Shown here piece by piece: positions 1-10,210 of a DNA stretch of 64,000 nt. The translations under genes and the position numbers were made by a program. Below the pieces are notes generated by a model, which was not told the DNA's origin, did not search any database, and saw only the letters and a list, made by a program, of their open reading frames with translations. Position 1 is the first letter of the stretch. Every line of letters begins with the position of its first letter. Source of the DNA: Rheinheimera faecalis. Its GTDB lineage: Bacteria > Pseudomonadota > Gammaproteobacteria > Enterobacterales > Alteromonadaceae. Location of the stretch: contig NZ_JAJOYT010000004.1 in NCBI RefSeq assembly GCF_021290965.1, positions 248,001 to 312,000 of the forward strand, written 5' to 3'.

Positions 1-457
1 GACCGGCTGAACCAGACTCTGCCACTTTGGAGGACAATAACAATAGGTGTCCGGCTTTATGGCGTACCATCAGTTTGCTGGCAAGCTGACAGAGCTGCAC
101 TGTGGCGGTAACATTTAATGCCAATAACTGGTCCACATCAGCCAAACGGGTCATGGTCAATAACGAATCCTGCATCTGGCCTGCACAGTGCACCAGATTG
201 CTTAGGCCTTTGTTTTGCAACTCAGTGTGCAACTGGCGAAATAAAGCGGTTACAGCATCACGGTCTGTTAAATCCACCGTATGAATGGAAACCAAGGCAC
301 CTAAAGCCTGACACTCCATCTGCACTTGTTTCAATGCTGCTGCATCACGTGCCACCAAAATCAGTTCATGACCTGCTTTGGCCAATGCCATGGCTGTTGC
401 CCGGCCTATGCCACGACTGGCACCTGTAATAAGACTAACAGGCGCTTGCTCCGACAT
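1..457 (-). CDS. SDR-family oxidoreductase (3-oxoacyl-ACP reductase-like), C-terminus off the window
   Basis: The reading frame starts at 457 and stays open to the left edge, so 152 residues are visible and the C-terminus is missing. A classical short-chain dehydrogenase Rossmann start is present (TGASRGIG at residues 11-18), followed by the VDL-type adenine-binding segment, an HCAG variant of the NNAG motif, and the LLLLSS strand that precedes the catalytic Tyr. The YxxxK active site itself lies beyond the edge. The start codon overlaps the stop of the carrier protein gene by one base (TAATG), so the two are translationally coupled. Family members reduce 3-oxoacyl-ACP or sugar ketones using NAD(P)H. 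The adjacent carrier protein favours an acyl-ACP substrate, but that is inference; a PtmA-like sugar role is the alternative. Confidence 0.8.
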   Translation of the reverse strand, partial: MSEQAPVSLITGASRGIGRATAMALAKAGHELILVARDAAALKQVQMECQALGALVSIHTVDLTDRDAVTALFRQLHTELQNKGLSNLVHCAGQMQDSLLTMTRLADVDQLLALNVTATVQLCQLASKLMVRHKAGHLLLLSSKVAESGSAG

Positions 458-714
458 TAAAATGCAACTCCGTATTTGCCCAGTATGGCTTTGGCTTGGG
501 CGACCGAACTCATATCAATAATATCGTCGGTATCCAGCATGACATCAAAGACGTTTTCCAGCTCTGCAATCAGCAGCATATGAGCCGTCGAATCCCATTC
601 TTTAATACTGTTGTAGGCTAAATCGTCATGGATTTGAGTGTCGGCCACTACTAAAGCTGTCGCAAAAGCGGCTGTGAGTTTGGCTGTATTGGTTTGAATT
701 AGATCGTTGCTCAT
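457..714 (-). CDS. Acyl carrier protein in the pseudaminic acid operon
   Basis: This 85-residue acidic protein has the carrier-protein fold signature. It has a DS motif (D41-S42) at the start of helix II, within EWDSTAHMLLI, where Ser42 would take the 4'-phosphopantetheine arm; an acidic helix ELENVF then follows. I place the start at 714 rather than the upstream in-frame ATG at 738. It follows a GGA-type ribosome site and lies one base after the pseH stop, whereas 738 would overlap pseH by 23 bases. The protein would hold an acyl chain as a thioester in the cytoplasm. Its place between pseH and a reductase suggests it supplies or shapes an acyl group for the sugar made by this operon; the partner enzymes are unproven. 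Confidence 0.85.
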   Translation of the reverse strand: MSNDLIQTNTAKLTAAFATALVVADTQIHDDLAYNSIKEWDSTAHMLLIAELENVFDVMLDTDDIIDMSSVAQAKAILGKYGVAF

Positions 715-715
715 A

Positions 716-1291
716 TTAATTCCGGATAAAAGTTGCAAATTTAGCAGCAGCGTCCTGGTGTGCTTTCGGCACTAAAGTCATGGCCACCATATCATCTGAA
801 GGTTGCACTGCATCAGCTTGATAACCTAATTGCTGATTAAAACGTAAGGCTGCACTATTACTGCTTTTCACCTGCGCCTTCAACAGCTTGATGCCAAGCT
901 GTTCAAAAGCATACTGGTTCAGCGCTAAGGCTGCAAAAAATGCCAGTATAGTACCGCGGTACTTGGCTTCACCTAAATAAAAGCCTGTTTCGATAGCCTC
1001 ACATTCTGCCACAGCCAAAGCTGTAGGGCTTTTTAAATTACAGGCGCCCACCTTCTGGTTTTTATAATAAATCACAAACTGCATCTGGCGTCGGTCAGAC
1101 GATATACGCTCGAACCAGCTTTGTTGCCGCTCTGGGCTAATTTCACTCTGATCCAGCATTTGGCTGCTGACTTCCGGGCTATTGCGCCAGATCAGCACTT
1201 GTGTCAAATCATCCTGCTGCAAAGGTTTAAGCTGCACATTAAAGGCGGCGATTTCATCGGTGTGCCACATTGTTAAGCGAACTTCTGGCAT
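716..1291 (-). CDS. pseH: PseH-like GNAT N-acetyltransferase
   Basis: A 191-residue GNAT-fold acyltransferase. Early motifs typical of PseH/RimJ-type enzymes are visible (IWRNSPEV near residue 35, then QQSWFERI), followed by the acetyl-CoA-binding core (TGFYLGEAKYRGTILA) and the late NSAALRFNQQLGYQ segment. PseH transfers an acetyl group from acetyl-CoA to the 4-amino group of UDP-4-amino-4,6-dideoxy-beta-L-AltNAc, the third step of pseudaminic acid synthesis. Here it follows pseI, overlapping its stop by one base (TAATG), instead of preceding pseG. Since an acyl carrier protein lies directly downstream, a non-acetyl donor or an acyl-ACP donor is possible, but nothing in the sequence proves it. 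Confidence 0.82.
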   Translation of the reverse strand: MPEVRLTMWHTDEIAAFNVQLKPLQQDDLTQVLIWRNSPEVSSQMLDQSEISPERQQSWFERISSDRRQMQFVIYYKNQKVGACNLKSPTALAVAECEAIETGFYLGEAKYRGTILAFFAALALNQYAFEQLGIKLLKAQVKSSNSAALRFNQQLGYQADAVQPSDDMVAMTLVPKAHQDAAAKFATFIRN

Positions 1292-2355
1292 TACACCAAA
1301 TCCCAGCTCATAGCGGTGCCACGGGCCACGTCTTTAGTCACTGTTTTGCCCAACAGCATCGACAGATATTTAGGAGGCAAGCCTAAACCAGGCCGGATGG
1401 CGCGTAAGTTTTCAGTGGTTAGCTTATCGCCGGCTTTTAAATCGGCGGCAATATACAAAGAGCGGCGGTGTTTGCGTGAGGCAATTTCTTTTTCGGTGCA
1501 ACCATAATTGACCTGACCTAAAGCCACTTTAGCTTTGGCCGTTTCTTCCACCAATTGCTTCAGCTCGTTTGGCTCTAATGAGAACTCAGCATCGACGCCA
1601 CCTTCGCTTCTGTCGAGCACAAAGTGTTTTTCAATCACAGTAGCGCCTAAAGCGACAGCAGCAACAGAGACACCAATACCTGTAGTGTGATCAGATAAAC
1701 CGGCCTGGCACTGAAACAGCTGAGCTAAATGTGGAATGGTCAGCAAATTGGCATCCACAGGGCGGGCAGGGTAGTTGCTGGTGCATTTAAGTAAAATTAA
1801 GTCTTTACAGCCGTTTGCTCTAAGCACTTCCACCGATTCAGCCAGTTCAGACTGACTGGCCATGCCGGTTGACATAATGACTGGCTTACCGGTTTTCGCC
1901 ACTGCTGCCAGCAGCGGATGGTCGATGTTTTCAAAGGAGGCGATTTTATAACAAGGCACATCCAGCGATTCTAAAAAATCCACTGCGGTTAAATCAAAAG
2001 GGGTGCTAAAGGCCAGCATGCCATGGCTTTTGGCCCGTTCAAAGATAGCCTGATGCCAGTCCCAGGGGGTGTAGGCAATCTGATACAGCTTATACAAAGT
2101 AGTGCCATGCCAAAGACTGTTTTTATCTTCGATATAAAACTCGCCTGTGTCTATATCCAGCGTCATGGTGTCCGCTGTATAAGTTTGTAATTTAACGGCC
2201 TGAGCACCAGCTGCAGCTGCTGCGTCTATCATCGCCAGCGCTTTATCCAGCGACTGATCATGATTGCCTGATAGCTCAGCAATAATCAAAGGTGGATGAG
2301 AAGGACCGACTCTATGCTGGCCTAACTGAATATCCTGAAAAGGTGCTTTGCTCAT
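1291..2355 (-). CDS. pseI: Pseudaminic acid synthase
   Basis: A 354-residue NeuB-family enzyme that condenses 2,4-diacetamido-2,4,6-trideoxy-L-altrose with phosphoenolpyruvate to give pseudaminic acid. Conserved TIM-barrel motifs occur in order: AELSGNH, VKLQTYTADTMTLD, FSTPFD, CYKIASFE, IMSTGMA, KCTSNYPA, GLSDHTTG, IEKHF, and GVDAEFSL, the last being characteristic of PseI rather than NeuB. The C-terminal 60 residues form the SAF antifreeze-like domain that closes over the active site (RRSLYIAADLKAGD onward). Length is normal for the family. It lies 26 bases downstream of pseG and is coupled to pseH. Confidence 0.93.
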   Translation of the reverse strand: MSKAPFQDIQLGQHRVGPSHPPLIIAELSGNHDQSLDKALAMIDAAAAAGAQAVKLQTYTADTMTLDIDTGEFYIEDKNSLWHGTTLYKLYQIAYTPWDWHQAIFERAKSHGMLAFSTPFDLTAVDFLESLDVPCYKIASFENIDHPLLAAVAKTGKPVIMSTGMASQSELAESVEVLRANGCKDLILLKCTSNYPARPVDANLLTIPHLAQLFQCQAGLSDHTTGIGVSVAAVALGATVIEKHFVLDRSEGGVDAEFSLEPNELKQLVEETAKAKVALGQVNYGCTEKEIASRKHRRSLYIAADLKAGDKLTTENLRAIRPGLGLPPKYLSMLLGKTVTKDVARGTAMSWDLV

Positions 2356-2381
2356 CTGTGTTTTCCTGTACTACTGGGGCC

Positions 2382-3470
2382 TTAATGCTGGCCCTGAAAT
2401 TCTGTGTTTAGTCGCTCTACAATAGCAGCACAACCGCCGCCTTGCGGCACCAGTTGTCTGGCTTTGTCTGACATTTGTTGCAACTGCTCCGGATGATCCA
2501 GCAGCTGTTGCACAGCACTCGTTAATTGAGCTTTTGTTAAATCCTGCCCTTGCCCAAGATAACCACAGACACCTGCTTCAACCAAAGATAAAGTGCTGGC
2601 GACCTGATTTTCCGCCAAAGTCACTACTAAAGCTGGTAATGCCAAAGCACAGCGCTCCCAATGGGTGGAACCTCCGGCTCCTATCATTAAGCTGGCTTTA
2701 CTCATTAATTCTGCCATATGGGGGGTCTGAATAAACAAGGCAAAACGAGCATCTTCAGCACAGAGCTTTTCAAGCTCAGTTTTGTGTGGATTGGCAAGTC
2801 CTATCACTATATCGGCATGAAAGTCAGTTTTCTGAAGCTGCTGTAAGGCTTTAATAGTCATACTGGTTAAATTCAGCTCGTCTGTGCCACCGTAAAAGAC
2901 TAAAAATCGCAGCTTATTTGTATCTACTGCACGCTGAAACTTAGCAAATTCCGGCCGCAGCAATACATAAGAGGGGCCTAACCAGAGTTGAGCCTCTTTA
3001 TTGACCAAATTGTCGTAGCGACTGTACATTTGAGGATAAAGGTTTTGGTCCAGCAAATAATCGCACTGGTGCGCTCTGTTGGCCAAATCATCAATCACCA
3101 AAAGTTTTCGATAAAAGCCTGTCATGGCCTGTTCAAAGGTTTTGGACAATCCATAGTGATCGATCACCAGTAGATCAACAAGCGCTTGCAGTTGCTCTTT
3201 AAGCTCCGCGGCATCCTGCTGTTCTGTTACACCCAACCAGGCGGCATAACCGCTAGCTTTAGTGTCTGGTGGCTGTTGCAGTGTGATGACGTCAAAACTC
3301 TGATCCTGTAACCATTGAATTAAATGCCCGGGATGTGCCCGACAGGCAAACTGCACTTGCCAGTTCGATTGCTGCAAGGCTTTAGCCAAAGTCAGGCAAC
3401 GCATTAGATGGCCTGAACCTATCACTGCGGATGCGTCGACCCGAAATAGCGCTTTTTTGCTGACTGTCAT
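2382..3470 (-). CDS. pseG: UDP-2,4-diacetamido-2,4,6-trideoxy-beta-L-altropyranose hydrolase
   Basis: A 362-residue GT-B-like hydrolase that releases UDP from the nucleotide sugar before PseI acts. The N-terminal signature GSGHLMRCLTLA holds the catalytic His (H21) expected of PseG. The C-terminal half has the nucleotide-binding loop GAGGSTHWERCALALP, which resembles the MurG-type UDP site. The start overlaps the pseF stop by four bases (ATGA), a normal coupled junction. Length agrees with known PseG proteins. Confidence 0.92.
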   Translation of the reverse strand: MTVSKKALFRVDASAVIGSGHLMRCLTLAKALQQSNWQVQFACRAHPGHLIQWLQDQSFDVITLQQPPDTKASGYAAWLGVTEQQDAAELKEQLQALVDLLVIDHYGLSKTFEQAMTGFYRKLLVIDDLANRAHQCDYLLDQNLYPQMYSRYDNLVNKEAQLWLGPSYVLLRPEFAKFQRAVDTNKLRFLVFYGGTDELNLTSMTIKALQQLQKTDFHADIVIGLANPHKTELEKLCAEDARFALFIQTPHMAELMSKASLMIGAGGSTHWERCALALPALVVTLAENQVASTLSLVEAGVCGYLGQGQDLTKAQLTSAVQQLLDHPEQLQQMSDKARQLVPQGGGCAAIVERLNTEFQGQH

Positions 3471-4162
3471 GCTTGCCTTAAAAGCAATTGATGTAGCAGC
3501 TCAGCGCGAAGCCAGTCGTCTGCTGTGTCTATGTCCTGCACTAAATGCTGTGGCAGTTCATACAAATAAGAGCTTGGCGAAAACACTGGTTTTGCGTCCA
3601 GCCAGCTTTGAGTGCGACCACAATAAAACTGACCTGCATCGTGAAAAGTTTCTGGCAAATCTTGTGAGCGTTTAGGAATAGAAGCAGGGTCAACTGCCTG
3701 GACTCTGCCTTGTTCAGTGCGGTACAAAGCGCGCTGAATGGGAAAACTAAAACGACAGCCAGAGAATACATAATCCAAAGCCGCATCCTGCTGTAATTGC
3801 AACATGGCGTCTTTTAACATCACAGGTTGAAGCAAAGGTGCTGTGGCATAAATACATGCCACTAACCCGGGCTTTAGCTGTTGCTGTAATGCAAAGCTTA
3901 TCGCATGGCGAACTACAGCTGAGGTGCCAGTGTGATCGTCTGATAATTCTGCAGGGCGGATAAAAGGCACTTTAGCGCCAAAACTTGTTGCTACAGCGGC
4001 AATTTCAGCATCGTCGGTCGATACCCAGACTTCATCAAAAGCACCTGATAACAAAGCGGCTTCAATAGACCAGCCAATCATAGCTTTGCCATTAAAGTCT
4101 TTAATGTTTTTACGCGGAATACGTTTACTGCCGCCGCGTGCCGGAATAATGGCTAATCGCAT
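3467..4162 (-). CDS. pseF: Pseudaminic acid cytidylyltransferase
   Basis: A 231-residue CMP-nonulosonate synthetase. It starts with the CTP-binding signature IIPARGGSKRIPRKNIKDF (residues 4-22), then EVWVSTDDAEIA and the FVSGCRFSFPIQRAL-like region that sets PseF apart from NeuA. It activates pseudaminic acid to CMP-Pse, the donor used by flagellin glycosyltransferases. Three bases separate it from pseC and it overlaps pseG by four, so it is in the same transcript. No glycosyltransferase for CMP-Pse is in this window; the transferase (maf-type) must be elsewhere. Confidence 0.92.
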   Translation of the reverse strand: MRLAIIPARGGSKRIPRKNIKDFNGKAMIGWSIEAALLSGAFDEVWVSTDDAEIAAVATSFGAKVPFIRPAELSDDHTGTSAVVRHAISFALQQQLKPGLVACIYATAPLLQPVMLKDAMLQLQQDAALDYVFSGCRFSFPIQRALYRTEQGRVQAVDPASIPKRSQDLPETFHDAGQFYCGRTQSWLDAKPVFSPSSYLYELPQHLVQDIDTADDWLRAELLHQLLLRQA

Positions 4163-4165
4163 CCT

Positions 4166-6585
<2,420 letters not shown>

Positions 6586-7383
6586 ATGAAAATCGGTAAC
6601 TCTTTAGCCAATGAAAACCAGTTGAAATTCAATTCCAATGAATCTGAAAATCTGCTGAAAAAATTAGCCACAGCGCGTCGTATCAATAGTGCTGCTGATG
6701 ATGCTGCCGGATTACAAATTGCCAACCGCTTAACTCAAAGCGCTAACGCTTCTGCTCAGGGTACACAAAATGTGTACGATGGCATCTCTTTAGCCACTGT
6801 GGCCGATCAAGGTTTGCAGGGTGTGACAGATAATCTGAATGAAATGAGTCGGTTAGCTGTGCAGGCTGGTAGCGGTATTTTAACTGCTTCAGACCGTCAG
6901 GCTTTGCAAAAACAAGCTGATGCATACTCCGCCAGTATTCAGGACCAGATTAAAAATACTGAATTTGCTGGGATTAAATTATTTGATCAGGACGGCTCTA
7001 TTCCTGTAGGCACAGGCAATGGCAGCATTGGTATCAAAACTCAGGACTTATCGACCCGCTTAACGGATTCAGGTGCTTTTAGCATCGACTTATCTTCTGC
7101 TGAAAGTGCTGAAGCTTCGCTGAAATCCATTCAGAGTTCTTCACAAGTGGTGGATAACAACAGAACTGATTTAGGCGCTACCATCAACGCTTTACAGTCT
7201 ACAGCCCGTAATCTGCAAACTCAGAATGTGAACGAACAAGAAGCTATTAGCCGTATTCAGGACCTGGATTATGCCAAGGCTGTGACAGAACAAGTAGCGG
7301 CCGGAATTCGCGAACAAGCGTCCTTGTCTGTGGTCAGTCAGGGTCGAGTCTCTGAACAACAAGCCTTAAAGCTGTTAGCTTAA
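6586..7383 (+). CDS. Short atypical flagellin
   Basis: A 265-residue protein with both conserved flagellin ends. The N-terminal D0/D1 signature survives as RINSAADDAAGLQIANRLT (about residues 32-50). The C-terminal end has SRIQDLDYAKAVTEQVAAGI and EQASLSVVSQ, as in polymerising flagellins. The first 30 residues are unusual: the typical start with NTN, the L-rich first helix and the LSSGLRI segment is replaced by MKIGNSLANENQLKF and LKKLATARRIN. The variable centre is very short. It would be exported by the flagellar apparatus. It may be a minor or specialised filament protein rather than the main flagellin. Its position next to the pse operon suggests it could be a pseudaminic acid target, but that is inference. 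Confidence 0.85.
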   Translation: MKIGNSLANENQLKFNSNESENLLKKLATARRINSAADDAAGLQIANRLTQSANASAQGTQNVYDGISLATVADQGLQGVTDNLNEMSRLAVQAGSGILTASDRQALQKQADAYSASIQDQIKNTEFAGIKLFDQDGSIPVGTGNGSIGIKTQDLSTRLTDSGAFSIDLSSAESAEASLKSIQSSSQVVDNNRTDLGATINALQSTARNLQTQNVNEQEAISRIQDLDYAKAVTEQVAAGIREQASLSVVSQGRVSEQQALKLLA

Positions 7384-7406
7384 TTTTTAAACCTGTTTTC
7401 ATCCCA

Positions 7407-7452
7407 TAAAACGCTATTTTTTTGACACCAGTGTCAAAAAAATAGCGTTTTA
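7407..7452 (+). terminator. Hairpin terminator after the flagellin gene
   Basis: A perfect inverted repeat with 22-bp arms around a two-base centre: TAAAACGCTATTTTTTTGAC at the outer left is mirrored on the right. It lies 24 bases after the flagellin stop and gives runs of T on both strands, so it could work in either direction. It insulates flrA from upstream read-through. Confidence 0.8.
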
Positions 7453-7454
7453 CC

Positions 7455-7482
7455 TTGCAACCTCAGACAAGCTTTGTAGAAT
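7455..7482 (+). promoter_or_regulatory. Candidate sigma-70 promoter of flrA
   Basis: TTGCAA at 7455-7460 and TAGAAT at 7477-7482, separated by 16 bases, give a reasonable -35/-10 pair (four and five of six consensus bases). Transcription would start near 7489, about 23 bases before the flrA ATG. A housekeeping promoter fits the known place of FlrA/FleQ at the top of the polar flagellar cascade. Confidence 0.5.
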
Positions 7483-7511
7483 GATAAAAAAGCAATAAAA
7501 GTCTGAGTCTT

Positions 7512-8963
7512 ATGACCACCAAGCTCTACATTCTGGATCAGCAGGAACAACGAACCTCTCGTTTAGGCGCAGTGCTGAGTTTTATCTCAGAAGCTCATCA
7601 ACTGCTGAATTACCATGAACTGGACCAGCATTTACATGCGGGTTCTCAGGCTGTCATTTTATTAGGGGCTTTATCCAGTCAGGATCATGAACAGCTGATC
7701 CGCCGATATCCTGCTTGTGCCTTTTTGTTACTTGGTGAAACTCTGAAGCACCATTTGGGCTTGGCTAATGTGGTCGGCCTGCTGACAGAACCTTTTTCTT
7801 ACGCTTCCTTCACTCAGTTGCTGCGTGATTGCCAGGAGTACCAGCGTTTATTGCCTGGTCAGAAAGGTCAGTGTGAACAATCCCGTTTTATTGGTATGGT
7901 CGGACAAACTCAGGCCATGCAACAAGTACGGTTCTTAATTCAGCAAGTCGCGAAAACTGATGCCAATGTGCTGATCCTTGGTGATTCGGGCACTGGTAAA
8001 GAAGTGGTCGCCCGTAATATTCACGTCTTATCAAACCGTCATCAGGGACCTTTTGTGCCGCTAAACTGTGGTGCTATTCCGGCAGAATTGTTAGAGAGTG
8101 AACTGTTTGGCCATGAAAAAGGGGCTTTTACCGGCGCAATTTCTACCCGCAAAGGTCGTTTTGAACTGGCGCAAGGGGGAACGCTGTTTCTGGATGAAAT
8201 TGGCGATATGCCTTTGCCTATGCAAGTAAAGCTCTTAAGGGTACTGCAAGAGCGGGTTTATGAGCGGGTAGGGGGCAGTCAGCCTATTCGTGCTGACGTA
8301 CGTATTATCGCCGCTACCCACAGAGCGCTGGAGCAAATGATTGAAGAAGGGCGCTTCCGTGAAGATTTATTTTATCGCCTGAACGTCTTTCCTATTGAAA
8401 CCCCGGCGCTGCGTGACAGAGCTGATGATTTACCTTTGTTAGTGCAGGAGCTGGTTGTTCGCACAGAGCAACAAGGTCATGCCAAAGTAAAATTTACCGA
8501 AAGGGCGCTGGAGAGTTTAAAACTGCATCCATGGCCTGGTAATGTGCGTGAACTGGCGAATCTGGTTGAACGTATGGCTATTATGTTCCCCAATCAGGTG
8601 GTAGATGTCGCTGAACTACCTCAAAAATACCGTCATCTGGAAGTAGATACTTATGTACCGGTTTATCCGGATGCCTTACTGGAGCGGGATGCCATTAACG
8701 AATTGTTCCAAAGCAGTGATGATGAAGAGGATTCTGACGACGAGCAGATCTTCCCGGCAGCAGGCAGTATTGAAGTTTTACCAGAGCAGGGCATGGATTT
8801 AAAAGAGTTTTTAGCCGAGCTGGAAATTTCTTTGATTACCCAGGCACTGGAGCGGCACGAGTATGTGGTGGCAAGAGCGGCCGATATTCTTTGTTTGCGC
8901 CGAACTACGCTGGTTGAGAAGATGCGTAAATACAATTTAATGCGGGATGAAACTCAGACTTAA
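7512..8963 (+). CDS. flrA: Sigma-54-dependent flagellar master activator FlrA (FleQ)
   Basis: A 483-residue bacterial enhancer-binding protein. The N-terminal 120 residues form a degenerate receiver-like FleQ domain. The AAA+ domain follows, with Walker A GDSGTGKE near residue 157, the sigma-54-contacting GAFTGA loop near 204, and a Walker B LFLDEIGD. An acidic stretch ([11 protein letters not shown]) precedes a Fis-type helix-turn-helix ([21 protein letters not shown]). It opens sigma-54 promoters for class II flagellar genes. FleQ in Pseudomonas also binds c-di-GMP, which may apply here. The sigma-54 sites before flrB and fliE are its natural targets. Confidence 0.94.
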   Translation: MTTKLYILDQQEQRTSRLGAVLSFISEAHQLLNYHELDQHLHAGSQAVILLGALSSQDHEQLIRRYPACAFLLLGETLKHHLGLANVVGLLTEPFSYASFTQLLRDCQEYQRLLPGQKGQCEQSRFIGMVGQTQAMQQVRFLIQQVAKTDANVLILGDSGTGKEVVARNIHVLSNRHQGPFVPLNCGAIPAELLESELFGHEKGAFTGAISTRKGRFELAQGGTLFLDEIGDMPLPMQVKLLRVLQERVYERVGGSQPIRADVRIIAATHRALEQMIEEGRFREDLFYRLNVFPIETPALRDRADDLPLLVQELVVRTEQQGHAKVKFTERALESLKLHPWPGNVRELANLVERMAIMFPNQVVDVAELPQKYRHLEVDTYVPVYPDALLERDAINELFQSSDDEEDSDDEQIFPAAGSIEVLPEQGMDLKEFLAELEISLITQALERHEYVVARAADILCLRRTTLVEKMRKYNLMRDETQT

Positions 8964-9032
8964 CTGCCTTGCTGTCAAAAAAATGACCTTCTAACTTATT
9001 GATTTTATTTTGTTTAGATGATTTTTTAATTG

Positions 9033-9048
9033 TGGCACGCCTTGTGCA
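9033..9048 (+). promoter_or_regulatory. Sigma-54 promoter of flrBC
   Basis: TGGCACGCCTTGTGCA matches the -24/-12 consensus TGGCACG-N4-TTGCW, with GG at 9034-9035 and GC at 9046-9047 exactly ten bases apart. It ends 37 bases before the flrB ATG. In Vibrio cholerae FlrA activates flrBC from a sigma-54 promoter, and this arrangement is the same. Confidence 0.88.
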
Positions 9049-9085
9049 TTTGAATCGCTAGTGTCAATTCATTTGCAGAGACGTT

Positions 9086-10210
9086 ATGAGTACAGCCAAA
9101 GCTTATGCTTATGTTGCGGCGGAAGTGCAGCCAGATGTGCAGCTACAAACCGCTACACCTGCAGCAACTGCCATTCATACGGCCCGTCAGGCCCGTCGTC
9201 TGCAGCATTTAGTCAACAACCTTCCGACAGCAGTGATAGTGCTGGATGAACGGGGTTATGTGGCTGAAGCCAATCCTGTTGCTATTTCCATGTTGGGTGA
9301 ACCTTTAGTCGGTCAACGCTGGCTGGATGTGATAGCCCGTTCATTCCGTCCCCGCAGTGATGATGGTATGGAAGTATCTTTACTGGATGGTCGCAGAGTG
9401 AAACTGGCCATCAGTTCGTTAGAACCTGAAGCCGGTCAGTTGATAGTTTTAACCGACTTGACGGAAACCCGTCAGTTACAAAGTCGTTTGGCCCATCTGC
9501 AGCGTTTATCCACCCTTGGCAAAATGATGGCATCCCTCGCGCATCAAATTCGTACGCCTTTATCTTCTGCTTTGTTGTATGCGCAGAACTTAACCAGCCC
9601 TAAACTGAATCCAGACTCGCGCGAGCAGTTTCAGCACAAACTGGTGGCCCGTCTGGTGGATTTAGAACAGCAAGTTAATGACATGCTGTTATTTGCCCGT
9701 GCAGGCCGTGAGCAACAGGTTGAACCTTTATCCTTGCAGCGCCTATTGTGTGATGTGTTTGCCGGAGTAGAGGCTTTGGTTGAACAGCAGCAAAGCCAGA
9801 TCCATATTCAACTACCAGAGCCTGATGTGCAAATTTTGGGTAATCCGCGCAGTTTGGCCGGAGCTATTCAGAATTTAGTGCAAAACAGCATGCAAATTAT
9901 TGGGCAGGGAGCAGTGCTGAAGCTCGAAGCCCGTTTAGATACTGTGAATCCGCAGCTGGTAATGATTGCGGTCGAAGACAATGGTCCTGGTGTACCAGAG
10001 CATTTACAACAGCAAATTTTTGAACCCTTTTTCACGACCCGCAGTCAGGGCACTGGCCTTGGTTTAGCTGTGGTGCAGGCTGTTGCTCACTCCCACAATG
10101 GCTCTATCCGTTATAGCACTTCAGCCTTGGGGGGCGCTCGTTTTGAATTATTATTTCCCGTCTATGTGCCTGTCACTGCAGGTCAGGAGTTAAGTTATGC
10201 AAACAACTAG
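9086..10210 (+). CDS. flrB: Flagellar sensor histidine kinase FlrB (FleS)
   Basis: A 374-residue kinase without membrane segments, therefore cytoplasmic. A PAS domain covers about residues 35-115 (NLPTAVIVLDERGYVAEANPVA), followed by the H-box SLAHQIRTPLSSALL with phospho-acceptor His153. The HATPase part shows the N-box NLVQNSMQI, G1 EDNGPGVP and G2 GTGLGLAVV. It autophosphorylates and passes the phosphate to FlrC, timing middle flagellar gene expression. It overlaps flrC by 14 bases. Confidence 0.93.
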   Translation: MSTAKAYAYVAAEVQPDVQLQTATPAATAIHTARQARRLQHLVNNLPTAVIVLDERGYVAEANPVAISMLGEPLVGQRWLDVIARSFRPRSDDGMEVSLLDGRRVKLAISSLEPEAGQLIVLTDLTETRQLQSRLAHLQRLSTLGKMMASLAHQIRTPLSSALLYAQNLTSPKLNPDSREQFQHKLVARLVDLEQQVNDMLLFARAGREQQVEPLSLQRLLCDVFAGVEALVEQQQSQIHIQLPEPDVQILGNPRSLAGAIQNLVQNSMQIIGQGAVLKLEARLDTVNPQLVMIAVEDNGPGVPEHLQQQIFEPFFTTRSQGTGLGLAVVQAVAHSHNGSIRYSTSALGGARFELLFPVYVPVTAGQELSYANN

